64,000 nucleotides of DNA from Labia minor (Eukaryota > Arthropoda > Insecta > Dermaptera > Spongiphoridae): the NCBI GenBank assembly GCA_963082975.1, contig OY720348.1, positions 22,435,146 through 22,499,145 on the forward strand. Reading direction: 5' to 3'. Within the stretch, counting starts at the first letter, position 1. Each line of letters opens with the position of its first letter. The notes under the pieces were generated by a model that did no database searches, had not been told where the DNA came from, and worked only from the letters and a program-made list of their open reading frames with translations. Of this stretch, positions 56,375 to 64,000 are shown one piece after another. Made by a program: the position numbers and the translations under genes.

Positions 56375-57790
56375 TATTATTATTTGGAAATTGAAGCACC
56401 TCAGTTACAAAAACCATTTGTGCCTTAAAGAAATCCATCAGGAAAAAGATAAATTTCATTTATCTCCAAGCAATCCCTACAGGGGGAATTTCTTCTTCGC
56501 CGGGGCACAGCCAGGCAAGTGAATTCTGACCGATTCCATTGTGTCAGACTCCACGCTCCTCGGGTAGATCACCTGGAAAAAATGAATTATCCTTTTATAC
56601 CAAAAAACAATCTATTCAATTAATCACCCAATCAACAAATACAATATACAATAAATAATTAATAAATAAATATTTGAATAAATAATAAAAAAGAAAAAAT
56701 ATCACCTATAAAAGGGGACTGTAAAGGGGTCCCCATTGAACATGACTAGAATATAATAATATATATCTATCTCTGTGGCTCTACGGAACTCGAAAGTTCT
56801 TGGCCGCAGCAACCACACCCCTCCAAGTATTCCTATTCTGAGTCACAACGTTCCAGTCCCTATCCTCTCCAATCTCTCTCACATCCTTTCCCACATTATC
56901 CACCCACCATGTCCTTGGTCTTCCAAGTGGACGTTTCCCACTCGGTCTCCCTACCAATATATTTTTTGCCATTCTATCTTCTCCCATTCTAGCCACGTAG
57001 CCTCCTCGATTTTATAATTCTAACTATATCTGGAGATGCATAGAGGTCATGCAATTCCTCGTTATGCAATCTTCGCCATTCTCCGGTGAGGTCCTCTTTC
57101 TTGGCCCATAAATATTTCGCAGAATCCTATTCTCAAATACTCTAAACTTACTCTCGTCACCTAAGGTCATAGACCATGCCTCACACCCATATAATACAAC
57201 TGGAAAATAATTTATTTATATATTTTAATTTTTATCCCTTTTGATAATAATTTTGACGCGATAAGCCCCTTTATTGCATGATAACAGGCGTTTCCCGATT
57301 GTAACCTCGCTTTAAACTCATCTCGAATATTATTATCTTTCGTTATCACAGAACCTAAGTAATTTTTGTTTTTAGTTTGTCCCATAATTCTTCCGGATCC
57401 TTCGTCTCGTCATTCCCTTCAAGGATTAAACTATTAAATCTATTTATGATTTCGACCTAATATTTTAATTTATGTTCATTTTTAAAATTATCTAAATTCT
57501 ATCGTTTTTAATTAATTTCTCATAATTTCGTATATAATAATAAAAAAAAACAAACAATTAACTATACAAGAAATGATAACAACGAAAACGACAGTTTAAC
57601 AAACAAACCAACAAATAAATAAATAAAAGATAATTATTAAATAATAAATACTATATTTTGTATAACAATCTAATACTATGCAGAACCTAAACAAATTCTC
57701 AAAAATTTCAATTTTTCCCAACAGATCTCTGATGTTCAAATTTTCAATTTTACATAACCTTCTTGCCGATGCGTACGATGGTTTGAAAAA
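56375..57790 (-). pseudogene. LINE-a remnant, copy 2, split by a LINE-b insertion
   Basis: 3' UTR 56375-56750 matches 13980-14330 (accgattccattgtgtcaga; gtaaaggggtcccc) and the coding end 57640-57790 matches 14430-14570 (accttcttgccgatgcgtac). Together they re-form the layout of copy 1. Interrupted at atataataata by LINE-b. A short piece of pol C-terminus remains; frames are broken. Confidence 0.7.
56762..57531 (-). pseudogene. LINE-b, 5'-truncated endonuclease/RT LINE with 11-bp TSD
   Basis: Bounded by atataataata at 56751-56761 and 57532-57542, with a (GATA)-type tail at 56762. Minus strand: YLGSVITK (near 57350), FKARLQSGNACYHAIKGLIA, SKLLSKGIKIKIYK-stop, PVVLYGCEAWSMTLGDESKF, RVFENRILRNIYGPRKR, frameshift, GEWRRLHNEELHDLYASPDI, VRIIKSRRLR, frameshift, ARMGEDRMAKNILVGRPSGK, RPLGRPRTWWVDNVGKDVRE. 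This is the post-RT C-terminal region (thumb and GRPR-x-RW-type tail) of arthropod RTE/Jockey-like endonuclease-reverse-transcriptase LINEs. Catalytic RT blocks are absent. Terminal shadow frame on the + strand ignored. Confidence 0.85.
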
Positions 57791-58677
57791 ATGTATTTGA
57801 AATTAAGTGGATGAACAAAAACTTTTTTTTAACGATTAAAAATTTGTATAAGAAAAATAAATATAGGGAGCGCGTGAACTAATATTAAGAATTGACAAAA
57901 TAAATAAATAGCGTTAATATCGTAATTGTTAATTATAAATAGTCAATAAATTTATTTAAAAGAAAGTATTTTATAAACATTTTAGCAAATAAAAAAAAAA
58001 AGAAAAAAAAAAAATTAAAATCCAAAAGTTATTTATTTATATACCTACGTTTCCAAACTTATTTTCTACCGTGAATTTGAAATAAAGTCAATAAATTTAC
58101 CTACTGTAACTTAGTTTTTTATTTATAAGGAATGAATAAATATATGACAGCATTTTAAATGAAAAAATGTTTATACTTATATCGAAGGCTTATCACCATC
58201 ATTAGTCAATGATAAACAAAATTCCAAACTAATATTAAAAGTAAATAATGAATTAATATGTGAAATATCATTTTGAATTTTGGTTATTAAATAGATATGT
58301 GTCATACATATAAATTACATTGATTTCTTATGAAAAAATAAATGTTAAAATGTAAATGTAAAGACAATAAATTGATTTTAATTAATATGAAAACTTTTAA
58401 TACCTAAAATCAGCACAAAATTAAGGGTAATCAAACAAGAGATAAATATTTATTTTATTTGAAATAAAATAAATAAAAGATTAAAAGGTGTTTATAAATA
58501 AATTTCAAATACTTATTGCATTACATAATTATAAAAAAAAAATTATTTTAATTGTGCTTAGAACTGAAAATAATAACTTTAACCAAATAAATTTCAATAC
58601 AGATTTTTCATAAATAAAAATTAAGTGGAAATAAATTTATACAAATTTGTGTTTCATTTATCATATCATGTAAAACT
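57791..58677. other. AT-rich filler
   Basis: No feature recognised. Confidence 0.6.
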
Positions 58678-58770
58678 ATCTATCTATCTCTGTGGCACTA
58701 AACAACTCGAAAGTTCTTGGTTGCAGCAACCACATTCCTCCAAACGTCCCTATCCTAAGCCATTCTCATC
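58678..58770 (-). mobile_element. LINE-b 3'-tail fragment
   Basis: ctatctatctatctctgtgg then caactcgaaagttcttggtt and gcagcaaccac, matching 56762-56830. Confidence 0.75.
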
Positions 58771-58909
58771 ATCAAGTAAAACTAGCATAAGTTAAATGAA
58801 AAAAATCCTAGGTGTAGAGAAACAAGCAATAAAACATTCTTAGGTTATAATTACTTATGCCAAATTTGCCAAATTGTCATTTATGCCAAATTAATGCAAC
58901 ACTTGGAAG

Positions 58910-59340
58910 TAAATTAAAATGAATAAATGAATAATTATAAATAATGCAGACCGTTGAATTATAATCGATATTATATTTTTTTATATTATACCTACATATT
59001 TATTATCTATAATGTACAGTGACTGAAAAAATGTAAACACCATAGGGCGGTGTTATCGGGCAAGGGTAATGTCCTTTCTCAACCGGTTAATTGCCCGACA
59101 TCATTATATTTTCCTTCACTATACATCTTCAAAAAATAGAAATAAATAATTATAATTTTCTGACAAATCACATTTTTTTATTTTATTACTTCCCTGTAAG
59201 AAAATGACATTATTTATTTGTTTTATATTAACTAATTAATTATAATATTAGGGTTATATTTGGCGATTTTTTGCTAAGGTATCAAGATTATGGGCATATT
59301 TCATTTTTAAATTTTCTCAAATAAAGGAAAAAATTAATTA
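58910..59340. repeat. Segment repeated from 50010-50600
   Basis: aagtaaattaaaatgaataa, attataaat-atgcag, tcgatattatat and tattatctataatg precede MITE copy 3; aaatcacattttttta and caaataaagga follow, all in the same order as around MITE copy 2. Confidence 0.75.
59013..59123. mobile_element. Family VI MITE, copy 3
   Basis: acagtgactgaaaaaatgta-aac at the left and atattttccttcactata at the right; interior ggtgttatcgggcaagggta resembles copy 1 (ggtgttgtcgggcaatcaac). Confidence 0.7.
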
Positions 59341-60393
59341 ATCAATTAATAAAATAAAATATTTATTACAGATAATCAAGCGACTACTACATTCAAAATC
59401 AATATTAAAGTTTAAGGTAAAAGGGCTTTACGTGAAATTTCCATACCACGTCAGTTAATAACATAACCCGGCACATTATTTACCATTCCATAAAAATTAT
59501 TAATTATTTGTAAATAAAATGTTGACAAATTTTTTTTCCGACCAAAATGTTCGAATGGTCGAAGTTAAGTCATGAAAATTTAAAATAAAAATATTTCTCT
59601 AAATAAAAGAGATAATTATTCATTTAACTTAAAAATTGCCTATCTATGTTGGAAAAAAAAAATTTGAATACGTAGCCGCAATGACTTAGGAGTTGAGTTA
59701 ATTAATATTTTTATAAATTCAGCTTTAATCCCACAAATGAAAGATAATCTTGAAAAAGTTTTGAATGCCGTCGGCTGGGAGGCATAATCCCTTCTTTTAA
59801 CAAGGGTAAAAAAATTATTAGCCATTTTACCATGCAGTTAAAATTTAATATGCACAAATAATGTGTATATTATTATTACATTCAATATTTGCTTTTAAAA
59901 AAATTTCAACCTCTTTGAAATTGAGCTACTTTCCAATCCAAAACAAAAAAAACAGCTGTTACACAATAAATAATTAAATTTTTAAATTATAATTAATCAA
60001 ACTAATATTTTTTAAGCTTACATCGACCCTTTTTGGAAGAAAAACAAATTTTTTTCGGTTCATAATTGTACTACACAAATAAAAGTGTTAATTCTTTTTA
60101 AAGATCATAACTATTGATAGTTTTTGATTTTTACAAGTTCATTTTCAGTATAAATAATATTTGGGTGAATGATATTAATTACTCAATTTTTTCTGAAATT
60201 TTCAATTTTTTTATCCAAAAAGAAAGAACAAATAATTTAAATAAACATATTAATACAACTATTCATACTATTATTCACAATATTATAATTATATTTGAAT
60301 TAACAATAAATAATAAATATTAAATTATTTTAATATAAAATATATATATATATATATCGTGATTTATATTTAGGTATAAGTAATATAAAAAAT
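59341..60393. other. AT-rich filler
   Basis: A 61-codon minus-strand frame at 59640-59825 has no recognisable features. Confidence 0.5.
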
Positions 60394-60812
60394 CTGGAGA
60401 GTCTTCACTCTTCTATCTCGCAAATTTGAATTGAATTAATTAACATATATTATATTAAATTAAATTTAATTAAAATTAAATTTTAAATTAAAATTAATAA
60501 ATAATATTTATTAAACCAGCACGTGTTTGGCTCTTTGTTGATGACACCACTTCACGTGCTGAGGTGTGATTGACATCAACTTGTTAAAAAATTTAAAAAT
60601 TAATTCCGGTACTTTCAGTTATTCAATCAAGCTGAAATTCTATATATAGCAGTTTTATACAATTTTTAATCATGTGAAAAACTATCAAATATATATCTTT
60701 ATTTTTATGGTCAATTTAGAGGAAAAAAAATGAAAACGTGGTAGGTAATGATCCTCTTCCGGATGAGCTAAATTTTTTTGGTCGCAATACCACCCCTGGC
60801 GAGATAGTAAAT
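60394..60812 (+). mobile_element. Family I Helentron-like element, copy G (internally deleted)
   Basis: ctggagagtcttcactcttc, tatctcgc, tttggctctttgttgatgac and ggaaaaaaaatgaaaacgtg, then a jump to the terminal cccctggcgagatagtaaa. The (AC)n segment and 3' third are deleted. Confidence 0.75.
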
Positions 60813-60940
60813 AGAGAATATTGAAAAAAAATATTTATATGTATATTTACTATATTATATGAAAAATGGAAAATAATTAAACAAGTTTCATAAAATTAAT
60901 TTTAATAATAATTATAATAATATTAAAATAAAACATCCCG

Positions 60941-61090
60941 GGTAACGGATAGAATCTTTTCTATAATCCCAGTGGAAATGAATTCTACCTCAGGGAGTGG
61001 CGTCCCTGCCCTCACGTGAGCTCATGATTTTTTCCACCCTCCTCTTATGTGGAAGAATCATGTCCTTTTCCTTAGGACTCCTTTGAATTC
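60941..61090 (+). repeat. Diverged third copy of the 2893/3046 repeat
   Basis: ggtaacggatagaatctttt, gaattctacctcagggagtg, ccctgccctcacgtgagctc and gtggaagaatcatg match the direct repeats at the left edge. Confidence 0.75.
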
Positions 61091-61202
61091 ATTTCCTTAC
61101 TTACCCCACTCCCTGATCCCAAAAAGATCAATTTTATTTAGATGAAGGAGAATACCTGGTATAGATTCATTCAAATGAAAAAAATTAAATCTTCACCCTT
61201 AT

Positions 61203-61290
61203 AGAAGACTCTGAAAAGAGTCTCCTATATATATATATATATATATATATTTGAATTTACCCCCCGAATAGAGGTAAATTCAAATATATG
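61203..61290. repeat. Two small hairpins around (TA)n
   Basis: GACTCT-GAAA-AGAGTC near 61208-61223; then arms atatttgaatttacc and ggtaaattcaaatat on either side of a 10-base centre near 61266. No gene. Confidence 0.6.
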
Positions 61291-62089
61291 CTGATTACGC
61301 GCATTTTCAAACCTTTAATACCTCTTAATTTACGAGTGATACATATCTTATAGGCGTCCTATTGAGAGGCCCGCACCTCTCCACGCTTCTTAATATTAGA
61401 GAACTTGGAACTCATATAAATATAAGTATATTATATATTCTTTGAAGATTTTTAAAAACACATCTTTTTGACATATATTTGATTTATATTTATTATATAT
61501 ATTTTTGGTAAAGTTTCTTTAAAAACTAATTATTCAATAGGATTTAACATAATTTGCGCTAAAAATTAAATAAAACGGATTTTTATACATTTTTTATTAA
61601 CTTCACATGCCTGTCTGTCTGAAATGTTAATAATTTGTAATTGACTTTTAAACCACTTCCAGTTGAGCGATTGCGCACAAATTTGAAACGTATACAGAAA
61701 GTCGATGACACTGCAATAATCAAAAAGAAATATTTTAAACTTTTCAAAAATATGGATTTTTAAAATCTGTGAATTTAAATGATTGATGTGAATCCAATGT
61801 TATATTTATATTTATATTTTCAATTTTTTATATTTATTTTTCTATACATTTTCTATACAATGTGCTTGTGTTGTTTTGTGATTCCGATAAGAACTTAGTG
61901 CAGTATGCCGATGGCTTAATAAACTACTTGGTTATCAATCTCATCTAGAAAAGGTCTAGAAACTTCGCGAAGATTCTAATATATGTCCGAGAATAACAGA
62001 TTTAAATAGTAGTCAATAGTGCACTGTTTTGCATCTGGCAAGCAACAATAAAATATTAAAAAAAAAATATAAAAAAACTAAAATACTAA
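61291..62089. other. AT-rich filler
   Basis: No feature recognised. Confidence 0.6.
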
Positions 62090-62099
62090 AAAATAAATT

Positions 62100-62375
62100 A
62101 ATAAAAAAAAACTTTAATATACACGCTCTTAATAAAAAATGCCCTAAAAAATTGAAAATAAAATATTAATTAAACCTTTAATAATTATCCTTTACATATA
62201 TCCAACAATAAAGCGTGGGGCGCATATAATAATATTAAATTCTTTACCTACTACTTATGTTCACATATGCGCTCACGTTTTATTGTAAAGGATAATATTC
62301 AAGGTTTAATTAATATTTTATTTTCTATTTTTTAGGGTATTTTTTATTAAAAAGCGTGTATAAAGTTTTTATTTA
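62100..62375. repeat. Palindromic foldback MITE with ~115-bp arms
   Basis: Left arm from about 62106 (aaaaactttaatatacacgc, then aaaaaatgccctaaaaaa, aataaaatattaattaaacc, ttatcctttaca) is the inverse of the right arm ending near 62370 (gtttaattaatattttattt; agcgtgtataaagttttt). Small indels. The centre has gcgtggggcgcatat / catatgcgctcacg. Confidence 0.82.
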
Positions 62376-62756
62376 TTAATTTTTATTTAATGTCGTTCGT
62401 TTACTTTCAATTGATATTCCCTGATAACAATAGATACAACGCTTATCAAAATATTCGTCATGAAATGTAGATTCATTTTTACTAGCACTTTATAATTTTA
62501 CAATGCTTCCTTAATTAAATAAATATTTATTGAATTTTTTTTATGGATAACGAAACCTGCCGCCATGGTATGTTGAATCGCATGAAATTGTTTCGTTTTT
62601 TTTAGATTATTATATTTTTGTTTCATCTTCTTTCTGAATAAAACTAGATATATTGTCTCTTAATTCTTAATTAAACTCCCACACATTTAATTAATCAACA
62701 AATTTAAAATATAATAAATCTACTTAAAGAGTAAATTTTTAAATTTATAATCTATT

Positions 62757-63475
62757 AATTTTTTACCGACCGACAATAGTTAGGGAGGTATTGTTTTCAC
62801 ACCAAACTTTACATGTGGAGATTTTTACATATCTCCACGAATCATGCAATTTGTTAACAGAACAAAGTATTTTTAGCATGATGTCCGTCCGTCTGTCCAT
62901 TGTGTCGTGTGTGTATACCTCCACGGCTCAACGGATTTTGGTAAAATTTGGTATATTTATTTAATGCATCAGTAGCATGGATTATTCAACTTTTGGTGTA
63001 TATCCGGAAACCGGAAGTGGTAGTATTTCCGATCGACAATAGGAAGGGAAGAGTTATTTTCAGACCAAATTTCACATGAGGAAATTTTTTACATATCTCC
63101 ACGAATCATGCAATTTTTTAACATAAAAAAGTATTTTTAGCATGATATATGTACGTCCGTCCGTCTGTTCATTTGGTATCCCTATAGAAATGTATAGCTT
63201 GAACGGCTCATTGGATTTTGATAAAATTTGGTATATTTAATTTAATGCGTCAGTAACATGAATTCATTAACTTTTAGTGTATAACCGGAAACCGGAAGTG
63301 GTAGTTTACAAAGTATTAATTTTATATTCATTGTTCCAAATATTTCACTTAAAATATATTAGTAGAAATTAATTATTGAGTAATTCAACTAAAAATAAAA
63401 ACCAAGATAATATAATTTAGTCATTTTAATTCAAATGTTAAAAATATTTTTCCTTGATACTTTATATATATATAT
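62757..63475 (+). mobile_element. Family II subfamily b element with tandem 5' halves
   Basis: First half 62763-63010 (accgaccgacaatagttagg ... ggaaaccggaagtggtag) is followed by a second copy 63028-63303 (gatcgacaataggaaggg ... accggaagtggtag), then the alternative 3' half shared with 40308-40480. Confidence 0.75.
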
Positions 63476-63480
63476 ATTAT

Positions 63481-63960
63481 TATCAGATTTATCAGAGATA
63501 TAATCAGGTATTTTTGTGAGATTGTTTTCTCGACGTTTCGGCACCCATTTTGGCGCCATTTTCAAGAGATTATTTAGGTGGGAATATTTTATTGGGATTC
63601 TGGGTCTAAGTCTGTGTGACCAGGGTTAATATCGGGATTTTGGGTTGATAGGTTGGATGGTTTTGTACTCACTGCGTTGCTGTGGAGCTCCAAAGAATCC
63701 TGGGCAATCCTGACTCTGGCACACGTCCGCACCAGACAATAACCCGAGGCCAACTGGGACCCGACCCTTTGGATTCTACCTGAGCTTGCTACCTGCGCAT
63801 GCGCAAGCTCAAGTAGGCTTGGTCATACAGCTAAGACTCAGAATCCCATAAAAATATTCCCACGTAAATAATCTCTTGAAAATGGCGCCAAAATGGGTGC
63901 CGAAACGTCGAGAAAACAATTTCACAAAAATACCTGATTATATCTCTGATAAATCTGATA
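63481..63960. repeat. Foldback element with ~142-bp near-perfect arms (best hammerhead-like family copy)
   Basis: tatcagatttatcagagata at 63481 is mirrored by tatctctgataaatctgata ending at 63960; paired positions sum to 127441 at the outer ends and arms run inward to about 63622/63819. Both arms hold the hammerhead-like core (in the right arm GGCGCC-AAAATG-GGTGCC-GAAACGTCGAG). The loop (about 63623-63818) is balanced in composition and contains TGCGCATGCGCA at 63793. The conserved flank acattcacggaaacctaaac follows. No ORF. Confidence 0.85.
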
Positions 63961-64000
63961 GTAATAATAACAATAACATTCACGGAAACCTAAACCAACA

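Noticed and set aside
56775..57017. + strand frame with PCPW/HPP-rich translation
   Set aside because: Antisense of the LINE-b C-terminus.
59640..59825. 61-codon minus-strand frame starting MANNFFTLVKRRDYAS
   Set aside because: No homologous motif, no repeat or splice context to support it.

Overview
The window is AT-rich genomic DNA from an animal, most likely an arthropod and probably an insect. The argument rests on two exons of one neuronal immunoglobulin cell-adhesion gene of the Dpr-interacting-protein (DIP)/lachesin type, on typical arthropod transposons (Tc1/mariner, Helitron-like, hAT, BEL/Pao-like and Ty3-like elements, LINEs, a tRNA-derived SINE), and on spliceosomal introns. Nothing prokaryotic, viral, CRISPR-like or operon-like is visible. 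The species cannot be named from the sequence.

The only host coding sequence I can support is on the + strand. Exon A (15767-15974) carries the second half of Ig domain 1, and exon B (47781-47939) the first half of Ig domain 2. They join in phase 1 across an intron of 31,806 bp. The remaining exons (signal peptide and start of Ig1, end of Ig2, Ig3, C-terminus) were not found and presumably lie outside the window, so most or all of the 64 kb is probably intronic. The rest is transposon debris in AT-rich filler.

Layout. 1-4100: degenerate LTR-retrotransposon material, with a near-perfect 642-bp inverted duplication of a BEL/Pao-like gag fragment around three 307-bp tandem units, a 48-bp coding minisatellite, a Ty3-like RT stretch and a putative LTR with a 19-bp array. 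7200-9340: a terminal-inverted-repeat (TIR) element (here family III) split by a Helentron-like element (family II), with a SINE next to its end. 10.5-15.3 kb: hAT and Tc1-like miniature elements (MITEs), a canonical Helitron 3' end, LINE tails and a family I Helentron-like element, then exon A. 18-26.9 kb: a second Helitron 3' end, mariner relics, a SINE with perfect target-site duplications (TSDs), and an intact Tc1 element (24143-25791) with a 343-aa transposase and about 175-bp TIRs. 28-39 kb: hAT MITEs, family III copy 2, SINEs, LINE and mariner relics, a 251-bp palindrome, and family I copy C with a hAT element nested in it. 40-46 kb: family II and I copies and a SINE split by a hAT-like insert. 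Exon B follows. 49.8-52.5 kb: segmental repeats, a mariner relic and a TIR-bounded deletion derivative of a transposase with a palindrome nested in it. 53-64 kb: more family I and II copies, a LINE nested in a LINE with an 11-bp TSD, and two palindromic foldbacks.

No new multi-gene system is evident. The features most worth following are the two Helentron-like families (one with an observable empty site), the paired Helitron termini, the recurring foldback repeats with a hammerhead-ribozyme-like core, the possibly autonomous Tc1 copy, and the large inverted duplication at the left edge. All repeat and family assignments were made by reading and comparing copies by eye, without database searches.
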